Below, piece after piece: positions 13,083 to 22,594 of a stretch of 28,621 nucleotides of DNA. The first letter of the stretch is position 1. Every line of letters begins with the position of its first letter. The translations under genes and the position numbers were made by a program. Source of the DNA: a virus; IMG/VR virus record IMGVR_UViG_3300032267_000283, positions 1 to 28,621 of that record; one strand, written 5' to 3'. The notes under the pieces are model-generated. The model ran no database searches and was not told the origin of the DNA. It worked only from the letters and a program-made list of their open reading frames with translations.

Positions 13083-14549
13083 ATGGCAATGACATTAAAG
13101 GCTGCACCTCAGCGACTCACTCCAGCATATAACCCTGTCAAGTATATCTACGACAGCACCAACAAAAACCTAGCAGGGTTTAAGTATATCTTTGAGGTGT
13201 ATGAGTCAGGCACTGCCAATCAGATAGCTGAGTACAGGGTGCTACCTGTTTACTCTACAGGCTATGGTGAGATAGACCTAACTAAGCTACTTCAAGCCTA
13301 TGTAAGCTATGACCTATTCCCTACTAACACCACAGTGTACAACGCACCTAACAGTCACTACAAGTATGACCTTAAGGTAGGTGAGGAGTATCTTACTACC
13401 ACCACGTTTACCTCAGCCATGACTCAGTATATTACTGCTCCCTATGTTGGTAGAGTACAGCTCAATGGTACTAACACATTTGTGGTAGGTGATCAGATAG
13501 TGTTAACGCAGTCAGGGCTAGGTGCAGTGAATGCTAACCTTGATGGACTGTATACTGTGCTCGTAGCTACACCTACCTCCATTGTTATCAATTTTCTTTG
13601 GAGCTCCATAACGAATGCTAACAAGGATGTGGAGATAACCTATGCAGATGGTAGAAAGACTACCACATACAATATCATTAGTGACCTGAACAACTTTGTG
13701 TTCAATGGTGCACTGCCATGGACTCAATGGCCATCATGGGATGAGAATAACTATGACTTGAGTAGTAACACTGATAAGTTCCTTAGCTCCATTCCTGCTA
13801 CCAACTTCTACGCTACACTATCTCAAGACCTATGGATGAACGCAGTCTATGGTGCTATACCTGGAGGAACGCATAGAATAATATTCACCAATGATGGGGG
13901 TGATGTATTGAGAAAGACAGTGGGAGCATCTAACCACATAACAGGGAATGCGGTAGGTCCTAACAACGCAGGCACCTTGACTGTAGTCTCAGGCTCACTG
14001 CCATTGATTAAGCCTACGACTGAATACTATGAGTACTACTATGAGCACAATGGGGCACAGGTAACACAGAGCTACCGAGTTAACATAGATAGGAGAACAC
14101 AGAAGCAAGAGTATAGCATTATATTTCTAGACCGTTATGGCTCATGGGGTAGCTTTGCATTCACAGGTAGAGCATATCAAAGGGGAACAGTTCAGCGTGA
14201 GCAGTACAACATGGATGTACTCGGCAAGATAGCTAGCACTGAATGGACCTATGACCTGATAGATAGGGGGTACATTAACAGCTATGTAACAGTGGAGGAA
14301 ACCATTGACCTCAATACTGATTGGATGACTGAGGAGATGGCTACCTACTTCACTGAGTTAGTTAGTTCACCCTATACATACTTCAAGATAAGCAACTACG
14401 ATGAGAGCTGTGACATCCCAGAGAGCACTGAGTACATCAGCTGCAATATAGTGAACTCTACCTATGAGTACTATAAGCAACGGAATAAGAATTTAATTAA
14501 GCAAAGCATTACAATCAAGCTAGCTAATAACGACATGGTAAATGGTTAG
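13083..14549 (+). CDS. Tail-tip-associated structural protein (putative)
   Basis: This 488-residue protein is rich in T, Y, N and beta-type residues, as virion surface proteins often are. The segment SIIFLDRYGSWGSFAF (roughly residues 350-365) and the C-terminal IKQSITIKLANNDMVNG resemble proteins found before the hub gene in tail modules of Bacteroidota phages. It lies between the large terminase and the hub, and overlaps the hub start by 8 bases. It probably forms part of the distal tail, but no enzymatic motif is visible. Confidence 0.65.
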   Translation: MAMTLKAAPQRLTPAYNPVKYIYDSTNKNLAGFKYIFEVYESGTANQIAEYRVLPVYSTGYGEIDLTKLLQAYVSYDLFPTNTTVYNAPNSHYKYDLKVGEEYLTTTTFTSAMTQYITAPYVGRVQLNGTNTFVVGDQIVLTQSGLGAVNANLDGLYTVLVATPTSIVINFLWSSITNANKDVEITYADGRKTTTYNIISDLNNFVFNGALPWTQWPSWDENNYDLSSNTDKFLSSIPATNFYATLSQDLWMNAVYGAIPGGTHRIIFTNDGGDVLRKTVGASNHITGNAVGPNNAGTLTVVSGSLPLIKPTTEYYEYYYEHNGAQVTQSYRVNIDRRTQKQEYSIIFLDRYGSWGSFAFTGRAYQRGTVQREQYNMDVLGKIASTEWTYDLIDRGYINSYVTVEETIDLNTDWMTEEMATYFTELVSSPYTYFKISNYDESCDIPESTEYISCNIVNSTYEYYKQRNKNLIKQSITIKLANNDMVNG

Positions 14550-17262
14550 GATACAACTAGCAACAGGATACCTTGATGTTAAGGAGGGTACTTCATTCCC
14601 TTTGACATTTCAGGTAGGAGACATCAGAGATATTAGTCAAAGGAAAGGTAACTTCTCTAAGACTATTGTATTGGTAGGCAGTAAGAATAACAATGACCTG
14701 CTTAACCACTACTACGATGTTAACATTGTGGCAGGCACATTCAACATCAATGCAGTGACTACCTGCTCAGTTATCCAGGATGGGATACCTGTCATGGAGA
14801 ACGCAAGCCTACAGCTCACAGCCATTAAAAAGGTGCAGATCACTGAGCAGTATGAGGAGCATGTAGAGTATGAGGTATTGGTCAAGGAAAGCAAGGCAGA
14901 TTTCTTTACAGCCATCAATAACCTTGAGTTAACCGATATAGATTTCAGTGATCTCAATCACGCATACGATGCAGCCAATGTAATTAGCAGATTTAGTAAC
15001 ACTCAGGTCAATGGCTTCAAGTACTTTCTACCTACAAGTGGGGATGCAATATATAACACTCAGGAGTTTAAGCCTGCTATCTTTGCCAAGACTTACTTCG
15101 ATAGGATATTCCAAAACTCAGGCTTTACATACAACTGGCCTAGCCTAAGTGATACTAAGTTTGATAAGCTAATCATTCCTTACAACGGAGGCATTGATAA
15201 CCTTGACTACTTAGACTTTGTGGTGCGAGCACAGAAGACTACACCGAGTACAGTGACATCACCTGCTCAGGTCATACAGACTACACCATTCTATACATTC
15301 ACAGGACTCACCGAGCTAGAGGACTTACAAAATATATTCAATCCGGTAACAGGAACATACACTACACCATACAACATTAGCTCAGCCAATGCTCAGTACT
15401 ATGAGTTTAATGTAGTGGTAAGCTACACCCTTGAGCTAATCAATACGAGTGGTGTAACAGCAACGGTACCATTGCCTCCATTCTACAGGGTAAGGTATCG
15501 CAACACATTCAACAATGCTGTTGTGCAAGGACCTACTCATGTGGGCCCAGCATCAGTGCCTGTAGGTACTACTACATTCGCAACTGATACGGTAGCTTTC
15601 ACTCAGCAGGTTAGTAGCCCTACCCTACTCAATCAGTTCACGAATATACAGATGCAGATACAGGCTGCACAGACTTCGTTAAGTACATTCTACAGCCCTA
15701 ACATAGCCCTAAGACTCAATGTACTTTCAGCAGATATAAGCATCACACCTAGCAGTAACATCCTAGTCATTGGTGGTGTGATTGATGTCAATGACTACGT
15801 GCCTAAAAAGATTAAGCAGAATGACTTTGTTAAGGCTGTATTCAACATGTTCAACCTGTATGCGGATGTAGATAAGACTCAACCTAATCAGCTCAACCTA
15901 ATCCATAGGGATGACTACTACGATGCAGGTAAGGAAGTGAACTGGACTCATCTACTAGCTAAGGACAAAGAACAGTCACTGTCATTCCTACCTGAGCTAA
16001 CAAGTAAGAAAGTAATACTCACATACAAGGCAGATAAGGATGGTCCGAATACGATCTATACAAATGCTACCAATCAGATATACGGGCAGGCAGAGATTAT
16101 CTTTGACAACGAGTACGTCAAGGATGTAACCACTAAAGATGTATTGTTCAGCCCTACACCAATCATCAGGACACCATTCAATGCATACGTGCCAATGATT
16201 GCAGGAGCACAGCCTGATACTAACATCCGTATCTTGTATGACTCCACAGCTGAGATAGGATTGAGCACATGCCAAGCATTCAAGATATTTAACTATGGTA
16301 CGGTAGGTGTAACTAACATAACTACCTATCCGTATGTAGGTCACTTCGATAAGCCACTCAATCCTACATGGGATTTGAATTTTGCTACCTGTGCATTCTA
16401 CTACTATATGCCAACTACCCTAACCGATAACAATCTATACAATAGATATTGGAGGCGGACCATGGGGCAGATTAATAGTGGCAAGATGTTGACTGCATTC
16501 TTTAATCTTAAAGAGTCTGACATCCAACCATTAGAGCTCAATGATAAGATTAGGATTGATAACTCATGGTGGAACATTAACAAGGTTATTGATTACAATG
16601 CCAATGGCAATCAGCTCACACAGGTAGAGCTAATCAGTATAGATAGTGAGGTGAACTTCATGCCCTTTGCTGCAGGCTTCCCAACGCCAGGGATAGGCTT
16701 AGGTAGTATTGGTGCTATCACTCAGGTAGCCAATGATAGTATCATCAAGACTAAGACTGCCAACAGTAACGTGATACCTAACAGCAACTCAGGCTTAGTG
16801 ACCGGTAAGGGTAACAATGTTAACGAGGGACTCAAGGTGGTAGTGGTAGCAGATGATGCTACGATTGAGGAGGATGGTATCTACACTGATAACCTAGTAG
16901 TCTATGGTAAGGTGAATGGGATACCTGTTGACCCTCCCTACTACAGATACACTGCATTGCTTAATCAGAGTGGGATAGCTGACCCAACAGTAGATGTGAA
17001 AGAGTCTAGCTTTGGAGATATAGTATGGACTAGAGTAGGCCCAGGTGATTACATAGGCACCATTCAAAATTGGGAGATAGGTACTATCCTACCGAGTGAA
17101 ATAATAGTGATCGTGAGCAATACTATTTTTAATTGCCTTATCTCAGCACTCTATCAAATCACAAACAATACAATAGTTATTAACACAACTCAAATAGGCG
17201 TAGGCTTTGCAGATAACCTGCTATTCTACACACCTATTGAAATAAGATATTACAAGCCATAA
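14542..17262 (+). CDS. Tail hub / tip protein (putative)
   Basis: This 906-residue protein starts with GYLDVKEGTSFPLTFQVGDIRDISQRKGNFSKTI..., a pattern of large tail-tip proteins in Bacteroidota phages. The middle (FVKAVFNMFNLYADVDKTQPNQLNL and later ELNDKIRIDNSWWNINKV) resembles hub domains that interact with the tape measure. The last 120 residues (YRYTALLNQSGIADPTVDV..., then WTRVGPGDYIGTI) match a short beta domain often attached to fibres. It lies directly before the tape measure gene (1-base gap). No peptidase motif is certain. Confidence 0.7.
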   Translation: MVRIQLATGYLDVKEGTSFPLTFQVGDIRDISQRKGNFSKTIVLVGSKNNNDLLNHYYDVNIVAGTFNINAVTTCSVIQDGIPVMENASLQLTAIKKVQITEQYEEHVEYEVLVKESKADFFTAINNLELTDIDFSDLNHAYDAANVISRFSNTQVNGFKYFLPTSGDAIYNTQEFKPAIFAKTYFDRIFQNSGFTYNWPSLSDTKFDKLIIPYNGGIDNLDYLDFVVRAQKTTPSTVTSPAQVIQTTPFYTFTGLTELEDLQNIFNPVTGTYTTPYNISSANAQYYEFNVVVSYTLELINTSGVTATVPLPPFYRVRYRNTFNNAVVQGPTHVGPASVPVGTTTFATDTVAFTQQVSSPTLLNQFTNIQMQIQAAQTSLSTFYSPNIALRLNVLSADISITPSSNILVIGGVIDVNDYVPKKIKQNDFVKAVFNMFNLYADVDKTQPNQLNLIHRDDYYDAGKEVNWTHLLAKDKEQSLSFLPELTSKKVILTYKADKDGPNTIYTNATNQIYGQAEIIFDNEYVKDVTTKDVLFSPTPIIRTPFNAYVPMIAGAQPDTNIRILYDSTAEIGLSTCQAFKIFNYGTVGVTNITTYPYVGHFDKPLNPTWDLNFATCAFYYYMPTTLTDNNLYNRYWRRTMGQINSGKMLTAFFNLKESDIQPLELNDKIRIDNSWWNINKVIDYNANGNQLTQVELISIDSEVNFMPFAAGFPTPGIGLGSIGAITQVANDSIIKTKTANSNVIPNSNSGLVTGKGNNVNEGLKVVVVADDATIEEDGIYTDNLVVYGKVNGIPVDPPYYRYTALLNQSGIADPTVDVKESSFGDIVWTRVGPGDYIGTIQNWEIGTILPSEIIVIVSNTIFNCLISALYQITNNTIVINTTQIGVGFADNLLFYTPIEIRYYKP

Positions 17263-17263
17263 G

Positions 17264-19489
17264 ATGAATGAAGTAGAAATACCATTAAAACTCGGTGGCA
17301 TTGGTGCCATCAAGGCAGAATTAAAATCATTAAAGAGTGCCATTGCTGATGCAACTGACCCTGAAGATATTGCCAGGTTATCACAGCGAGCAGGGGAACT
17401 CAAGGACCAACTATCCGATGCCAATGAGGCAGTGAATACCTTTGCTACTGGGTCCAAGTTTGAGCAGGTATCCAATAGCTTAGGTGGTATCAAGGATAGT
17501 TTACTTAGCCTTGACTTTGATGAGGCTGCTCAAAAGGCTAATGTCTTTAAGAAAACCCTAGGCAACCTTGACCCTAAGGCTATAGGTGGTGCATTCAAGT
17601 CACTCACATCTGTTATCATGACTGTTGGTAGTGCATTCGTTTCATTAGGTGCTACCATTCTAGCTAACCCTATCTTTTTATTGATAGCTGTTATCATTGC
17701 TATTGTGGCAGCCATTGTGATATTCCTGCATAAGATAGGAGTGCTACAGAAAGTACTTGACTTTTTGATGATACCTATTAACGCATTGATTGAGGGTCTC
17801 AAGTCTTTGAGTGATTGGCTAGGATTGAGTACCTATGCTGCAGATGAGAACGCTGAAAAGATGGCTAAGGCCAATGAGAAAATAGCAGAGAGTTCAAAGA
17901 AACGTACTGAGACACTATCTGAAAACTTTGACCAGGAGATTGCCATGGCTAAGATAGCCGGTAAGGATACCACTCAGCTTGAGCTAGAAAAATCAAGAGC
18001 ACTGGAGAAAGAGTCCATTAAGCGAAAGGCTGCAGCTAAGAAAGCACTTGATGCAATGGCACACCAGGAGGGTGAGGAGGCTATTAAGAAACGTCAAGAG
18101 TTAAGAAAGCAGATAGATGCTGAGAATAAAATAATCAAGACAGGAGTCAATGAGCGTAAACGTATCAAAGCTCAAGAGATAGAGGACCAAAAAGAGGCAG
18201 ATAAGAAAGCAGCAGATGATGCAGCAGCAGCAGCAGATAAGGCAGCAGCAGCAGCAGAGAAAGCTAGGGAGAAAGCAAAGCAGGCAGCTAAGCAAAGATT
18301 GGATAACGCTAGGACACTTAGAGACTTTGAACTATCACAGATACAGGATGCCAATGCAAGAGAGGTAGCTATAGTAAATGAGAAGTATGCAAGGTTAATG
18401 AATGACCTGAAAACAGATGCTACCAAAACAGCAGAGGAGAAAGCTAAGTTTAATGAGATGTTCAGAACGCAACAGCAACAGGAACTCGATAAGCTAGCAA
18501 CAGATAAGGCTAAGATTGAAGCGGATAACTTAAAGAAAGGCAATGACATGATTGCTGATCTACAGCTACAGCTAATGGAGGAGGGAACAGCCAAAGAGTT
18601 AGCTATGACCAAGGCCAAGTATGATAAGCTACGTGCTCAGACTCTAGCAGATGTTACACTAACTGAGGAGCAGAAGAAAACATTAACTGATTTGTACACT
18701 CAACAGGAGGAGGCAGAAAATCAGAAGAGAGCAGATGCTAAATTGAAGCAACAGCAAACGTTAGCTAAGACATTGGCAGATGCAGAGCTCACTGAGGACC
18801 AAAGAAAATTTCAAGCACTACAGATTAAGTATGAAGAGGACTATAAACTAGCAGAGGGTAATGCTGCTTTACAGTTAGCTCTTGCTGAAAAGTTAAAGAC
18901 TGATAAGCAAAAGATTGAGGATGATGCTCGCAAAACATCTATAGAAAATGATAAAAAAGAAAGGGATGCAAGACTACAAATAGCATCCGATATAGCCAAT
19001 GGAATTAATACCGTAGGTGCTGCATTCATCAAGGACCAAAAGAAACTAGAGAAGTTCAACAAGGCAAACGCATTGATACAGATTGGTATTGATACAGCCA
19101 AGGCAATCTCATCATTAGTTGCTGCATCTCAAGCTAACCCATTGAACGCAGTATCAGCAGGTGCTGCAGGTATTGCTCAGTTCGCTACAGGTATCATCCA
19201 GATTGCTACCAATGTTGCTAAGGCTAAGCAGATACTTACATCAGGTGGTACTCCAACATCAGGAGGAGGAGGAGGAGGAGCTAGTGAGGGAGGTGGTGCA
19301 GGTGCAGGTGTAGCACAATCCGTACCTCAAGGTGCTCAGCTCTTTGGCTCAGCTAACACAGGCAATGTGATGAGTGCAGGAGGTGGTAGCAATAACAGCT
19401 CTATGACTGTCACAGCTGTAGTATCTGAGACACAAATAACAAACGTACAGAATAAGATAACTAAGATTAATAAAAACGCTGAACTCTAA
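17264..19489 (+). CDS. Tape measure protein
   Basis: This 741-residue protein has the expected mix of a hydrophobic segment (about residues 115-165, including IFLLIAVIIAIVAAIVIF), a second weaker one after it, and a long K/E/A/Q-rich coiled coil (about 195-590). Within the coil, three units with similar KYxxLxxD...EE...L patterns repeat. It ends with an Ala/Gly-rich region and a conserved-looking tail (TAVVSETQITNVQNKITKINK). Tape measures set tail length; at about 1.5 angstrom per residue this suggests a tail near 110 nm. Presence with no sheath gene implies a siphovirus. Confidence 0.92.
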   Translation: MNEVEIPLKLGGIGAIKAELKSLKSAIADATDPEDIARLSQRAGELKDQLSDANEAVNTFATGSKFEQVSNSLGGIKDSLLSLDFDEAAQKANVFKKTLGNLDPKAIGGAFKSLTSVIMTVGSAFVSLGATILANPIFLLIAVIIAIVAAIVIFLHKIGVLQKVLDFLMIPINALIEGLKSLSDWLGLSTYAADENAEKMAKANEKIAESSKKRTETLSENFDQEIAMAKIAGKDTTQLELEKSRALEKESIKRKAAAKKALDAMAHQEGEEAIKKRQELRKQIDAENKIIKTGVNERKRIKAQEIEDQKEADKKAADDAAAAADKAAAAAEKAREKAKQAAKQRLDNARTLRDFELSQIQDANAREVAIVNEKYARLMNDLKTDATKTAEEKAKFNEMFRTQQQQELDKLATDKAKIEADNLKKGNDMIADLQLQLMEEGTAKELAMTKAKYDKLRAQTLADVTLTEEQKKTLTDLYTQQEEAENQKRADAKLKQQQTLAKTLADAELTEDQRKFQALQIKYEEDYKLAEGNAALQLALAEKLKTDKQKIEDDARKTSIENDKKERDARLQIASDIANGINTVGAAFIKDQKKLEKFNKANALIQIGIDTAKAISSLVAASQANPLNAVSAGAAGIAQFATGIIQIATNVAKAKQILTSGGTPTSGGGGGGASEGGGAGAGVAQSVPQGAQLFGSANTGNVMSAGGGSNNSSMTVTAVVSETQITNVQNKITKINKNAEL
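18214..18259 (+). repeat. GCA trinucleotide repeat inside the tape measure gene
   Basis: Runs of GCA encode poly-alanine blocks in the coiled coil (AAAADKAAAAAEK). A GGA run encoding glycine lies at 19261-19280. Both are in frame, so length variation would change the coil without frameshifting. Confidence 0.7.
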
Positions 19490-19926
19490 TGAACTCACTA
19501 CAAGCAATCATCGACCACATTGAGCAGTTCTACAATAGCCATCTACAAGTAAAGAAAGTAGGTAGTGATTTCAAGGAACAGCTATTTAACTTCGCTACTC
19601 AGGATGAGAAGTATCCTATTGTTTTTATTGTACCGGTAACTGTTAACCCTGCAGATAACACCTCAGAGTTTAACTTTGACATCTACTGCTTTGACATCAT
19701 CCAAAAAGATAGGGCTAACATCATCACAATCCTAAGTGATACACAGCAGATATTGAATGACCTGTATGTTTACTTTACCTATAGCAACGACTATAGCTTT
19801 GATGTGATTGGTGTACCTAACTTCCAACCTTTGAACAATGATCTACTTGACTATGCTGCAGGCTATGTCATGAATATAACCTTAACTGTGAATGATTGGA
19901 CCAACTGTGCTGTGCCTTTACAATAA
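19489..19926 (+). CDS. Tail completion / terminator-like protein (putative)
   Basis: This 145-residue protein begins MNSLQAIIDHIEQFYNSHLQVKKVG and has alternating strands (YPIVFIVPVTV, FNFDIYCFDI). It is similar in size and pattern to small tail proteins of the terminator/completion type. It starts at the last base of the tape measure stop and precedes a late-promoter motif. The assignment rests on size, secondary-structure impression and position only. Confidence 0.6.
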   Translation: MNSLQAIIDHIEQFYNSHLQVKKVGSDFKEQLFNFATQDEKYPIVFIVPVTVNPADNTSEFNFDIYCFDIIQKDRANIITILSDTQQILNDLYVYFTYSNDYSFDVIGVPNFQPLNNDLLDYAAGYVMNITLTVNDWTNCAVPLQ

Positions 19927-19955
19927 ACATTTCGGAGGGTTAAAGTAATATAGGT
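19925..19955 (+). promoter_or_regulatory. Late-promoter motif, copy 3 (before 19956)
   Basis: AAACA (19925-19929) and TAATATAGGT (19946-19955) abut the ATG at 19956 with no gap. The spacing is the same as in copies 1, 2 and 5. Only two bases overlap the previous stop, so it lies in a gap created for it. Confidence 0.7.
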
Positions 19956-20732
19956 ATGAGTTCAAATTTTTGGTGGGGAGATTGGAGACCTAACCTCACA
20001 CCTCACACAGGGAATTTACAGCCAACTGATTTGATTGAGTGCACCTCTATTGTGGGTGGCTTGCCTGTCAACACAGCCATTACAGGTGCTCAGATAATTG
20101 CAGCAGCATCGGGTGGTAGTGCAACCTGGGGAGGTATCACAGGAACGTTATCTAGTCAAACAGATTTACAGACTGCCTTGAATGCTAAGCAGGATACATT
20201 AGTATCCGGTACAAACATCAAGACTGTTAATGGTAACTCATTGGTGGGTAGTGGGAATGTAAACATAGGTCCTAGACTAATAGGATGGAGTGGTATACTA
20301 GGCACTCCTACTACAGGTACTGCAGTAGGTATATGTCATTCAATTTTGATACCTGCTAATACATTAGGTACTAACAATATCCTGCAGTTAGTATTTAGAA
20401 TGTACCGACAATCAGGTAACTTAGGTCAGTTGTATGGTAGGATATACAGTAACACTACCAATAGCATAAGTGGTGCTACATTAATCGGTGGTTTATTTAC
20501 CATCAATGGTGGAAGTGTTCAGTTCGTAGCCTACTGTGAACGTAACTACAGCTATGATGGTACTAATCTTAGAACTATAGCAGCCACTTCATTCTCAGAA
20601 TATGCAGCAGGAACAATTCAATCTACTGCATTTAATAGAACTGTTAACCAATATATATTGTTTACCATGCAAGCACAGAATTTAGCTGATACAGGTAACG
20701 TTGATTTAGTAAAAGTATTTGCTTATGTTTAA
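19956..20732 (+). CDS. Tail fibre / receptor-binding protein (putative)
   Basis: This 258-residue protein has an N-terminal part attaching to the virion and a characteristic fibre shaft repeat, ITGTLSSQTDLQTALNAK, then QDTLVSGTNIKTVNG and GNSLVGSGNVNIG (about residues 65-110). This pattern is common in phage tail fibres. The C-terminal 150 residues are T/N/G-rich and beta-like, suiting a receptor-binding domain. It begins right at a late-promoter motif. This short fibre is the likeliest host-range determinant in the genome. Confidence 0.75.
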   Translation: MSSNFWWGDWRPNLTPHTGNLQPTDLIECTSIVGGLPVNTAITGAQIIAAASGGSATWGGITGTLSSQTDLQTALNAKQDTLVSGTNIKTVNGNSLVGSGNVNIGPRLIGWSGILGTPTTGTAVGICHSILIPANTLGTNNILQLVFRMYRQSGNLGQLYGRIYSNTTNSISGATLIGGLFTINGGSVQFVAYCERNYSYDGTNLRTIAATSFSEYAAGTIQSTAFNRTVNQYILFTMQAQNLADTGNVDLVKVFAYV

Positions 20733-20868
20733 TATAAACGGAATAGAATATACAATCACTGGACCTATTGAGGTGATTAGTGATACTCAGCTGCATGTTG
20801 AAACTGATAAGGGTATCATTCTAGTGGATGATACAATGGAAATATATAAAGCATTAACAAATGGCTAG
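20725..20868 (+). CDS. Small hypothetical protein after the fibre (47 aa)
   Basis: The frame overlaps the fibre stop (ATG at 20725) and encodes 47 residues, MFNINGIEYTITGPIEVIS onward, acidic and beta-like. It overlaps the next start by 8 bases. Such short genes after a fibre can be assembly or adaptor proteins, but no evidence identifies this one. Confidence 0.6.
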   Translation: MFNINGIEYTITGPIEVISDTQLHVETDKGIILVDDTMEIYKALTNG

Positions 20869-21313
20869 ATACGCAAATACAGGTGAGTTCAATGTGCTAT
20901 ATCCTACTAGGAGGAAAATGGCTACAATCCTAAAAAGAATAATCAGGAATGATGTTGTGGATGGTGAGGGTACACTCGTAGAAAGTATCCGTATCAATGC
21001 CAAGATAACAGGCTTCCAAAAGTTGGAGATACAAATAGTGGCCATGTACTACTTTATATTCCTGAACAATGGAGCTTATCTATGGAATGGTGGAGTGATA
21101 ACCCCTCGTGATTTCGTGGCACAATTTACGGATGAGCTAAATGCTGCAGGTATCACAGCAGAAATTTATAGACAGTACACTGCATGGCTCACAAAAAAGT
21201 ATCCATTGGTAGAGGCTGTTGAAGTGCTTGAAAAACAGCAGAAAATTGTGTACACATTTGAGGCAGTTGACCCGCCTCCAGGCTTTACTCCTGGGTTTCC
21301 ATTAGATGTCTAA
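20861..21313 (+). CDS. Neck / tail-completion protein (putative, HK97 gp10-like position)
   Basis: This 150-residue protein contains LVESIRINAKITGFQKLEIQIVAMYYFIFLNNGAYLW, which has the length and strand pattern of small neck or tail completion proteins. The second half holds AEIYRQYTAWLTKKYP. It ends tail-to-tail with the minus-strand gene, overlapping its last 12 bases. The assignment is tentative. Confidence 0.55.
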   Translation: MARYANTGEFNVLYPTRRKMATILKRIIRNDVVDGEGTLVESIRINAKITGFQKLEIQIVAMYYFIFLNNGAYLWNGGVITPRDFVAQFTDELNAAGITAEIYRQYTAWLTKKYPLVEAVEVLEKQQKIVYTFEAVDPPPGFTPGFPLDV

Positions 21314-22042
21314 CTCTTTCTTCATTGAAAGGATATTGAAAACATAAACGAGTGGTAAGACACCTATCTTATCACTCTTAGTTATGTCCCCATTTGTCAA
21401 GCCATAGATGGTTTGCTCCCATGACCACTTTACTTGAGTTTGCTCTTTCTCAATTTCTTTAATCTCTTCAGGGTCCATGTTAGCTTTCTCTTCATCAGTG
21501 AGTGGAGTATCTAGATCACCGGTGAATAAGTTTTCATAGGTCTTAAGAAAGTTATCTCTGAACTTCAGAAACTCATGTATCAATCCATACACATCAGTGA
21601 TTGGTAGGTCATGAAATTTCTCAGCTCTAATGTTGCAGTCAAAGTCATAAGGCTCCATGATTTCATCATCCCATTCATTGAGTTTAGTTTGACGGTACAG
21701 GATAGCACATACCTTATCAAGATTTGTGATGTAGTTATTGCTAAAGAAATAGTCAAGGTCAATGTACTCGTAAAGGGTTAGCTTACTGAGTGGCTTGAGA
21801 GTTAACCCTAACACCTCATGCTTGTATCTTTTGGATGGCTCAGAGGTACACCATCTAGACTCGTTAACAAGTTCTGCTAACTCATCCACGTCAAGGTCCT
21901 CAATGACATCAATAGGCTCATCCGATAAAATAGAGAGAGCCTCACTGTTGTAGTGGTAGGCTCCCTGTTCTCTATCTATCTGACTAAATTCAATGAACTG
22001 CTCAAGCGTTACTTGGCTCCACTGCTTCGGTAGCTTGATCAT
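21302..22042 (-). CDS. Putative tail assembly chaperone 2 (minus strand)
   Basis: This 246-residue protein lies on the reverse strand, starting at 22042. Its N-terminus (KLPKQWSQVTLEQFIEFSQI) resembles that of the neighbouring minus-strand gene, so the two look like diverged relatives. The C-terminus WSWEQTIYGLTNGDITKSDKIGVLPLVYVFNIL is like the end of tail-assembly chaperones that bind the tape measure. The two minus genes overlap by 41 bases. Reading through the frame between them would need a shift of +1 or -2, and a TAG stop lies just before this ATG, so a classical -1 frameshift fusion is not supported. Confidence 0.7.
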   Translation of the reverse strand: MIKLPKQWSQVTLEQFIEFSQIDREQGAYHYNSEALSILSDEPIDVIEDLDVDELAELVNESRWCTSEPSKRYKHEVLGLTLKPLSKLTLYEYIDLDYFFSNNYITNLDKVCAILYRQTKLNEWDDEIMEPYDFDCNIRAEKFHDLPITDVYGLIHEFLKFRDNFLKTYENLFTGDLDTPLTDEEKANMDPEEIKEIEKEQTQVKWSWEQTIYGLTNGDITKSDKIGVLPLVYVFNILSMKKELDI

Positions 22043-22550
22043 TAGCTTGTTGTCCTATTTTTTGTGCGATAAACATCATGTATGGAATGGAGATAGCTGC
22101 ATTCAATTTACGGATGAGCTTTGCTTTCTGCTTGATGTGTGCATCGGTGTAGTGCTCAGTAGGTGTAAGGTCTTCACGTTTGAACATGATTGCCAACATC
22201 TCAGAGATATATCCTTTCTCTTTTCTTAGTGCTACTTTCTCAATCATCTTAGTATCACGTACAGTTAACTTCATTTGTGCTTTGTAGATGTACCCCTCAA
22301 TCTCTAGCTCCTCAATAGTTGGGTAGTCTTTGCGTTCTGCTGAGTTAAATTCTTTTACCATCCCTACAAAGTCAGCCACATCATAGTCCCAAAACTCAGA
22401 CTCAGGTATCCCAAGGTAAGCGAACACCTGGAGGTGCTTATCAATGGGGTCAAGTTCCTGATTGTTATTGATTTCAGTAATGACTTCAAACTGTTCAATG
22501 GTGAGCTCTTCAAGTTGGTTGGGAATTTCCCTGTTTAAGATAGTTATCAT
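22002..22550 (-). CDS. Putative tail assembly chaperone 1 (minus strand)
   Basis: The ATG at 22550 gives 182 residues; an upstream TTG at 22568 lies inside the -7 promoter box and is rejected as a start. The N-terminal segment (REIPNQLEELTIEQFEVITEI) has the T-I-E-Q-F pattern of tail-assembly chaperones of Bacteroidota phages. The rest is helical and acidic, with a basic patch (HIKQKAKLIRKL). Together with the next gene it forms the only reverse-strand unit in the genome. Family assignment is by pattern only. Confidence 0.7.
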   Translation of the reverse strand: MITILNREIPNQLEELTIEQFEVITEINNNQELDPIDKHLQVFAYLGIPESEFWDYDVADFVGMVKEFNSAERKDYPTIEELEIEGYIYKAQMKLTVRDTKMIEKVALRKEKGYISEMLAIMFKREDLTPTEHYTDAHIKQKAKLIRKLNAAISIPYMMFIAQKIGQQANDQATEAVEPSNA

Positions 22551-22562
22551 AGTTAAATTTTT

Positions 22563-22592
22563 GAACAAATATACGTTTTTTTTAATATAGGT
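22563..22592 (+). promoter_or_regulatory. Late-promoter motif, copy 4 (before 22595)
   Basis: GAACA (22563-22567) and TAATATAGGT (22583-22592) lie two bases before the ATG at 22595. The spacer is one base shorter than in the other copies and contains a run of eight T. It would drive protease, capsid and major tail genes. Confidence 0.6.
22566..22573 (-). promoter_or_regulatory. Host-type -7 element for the minus-strand genes
   Basis: On the minus strand, TATATTTG occupies 22573-22566 and predicts a start near 22561, 11 bases before the ATG at 22550. A clear TTTG at the -33 position is not seen. It overlaps the AACA half of the plus-strand late motif. Confidence 0.5.
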
Positions 22593-22594
22593 AG

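Noticed and set aside
18101-18618. Long open frames on the minus strand opposite the tape measure
   Set aside because: They are serine/cysteine/alanine-rich mirrors of GCA and CTT repeats on the coding strand, typical shadow frames.
22000-22090. Programmed -1 frameshift joining the two minus-strand genes
   Set aside because: The second frame lies +1 (or -2) from the first, and the A-run near 22062 is followed by a TAG in the second frame before its ATG.
22551-22568. Upstream TTG start for the minus-strand chaperone-like gene
   Set aside because: The TTG is part of the TATATTTG promoter element; the ATG at 22550 is preferable.
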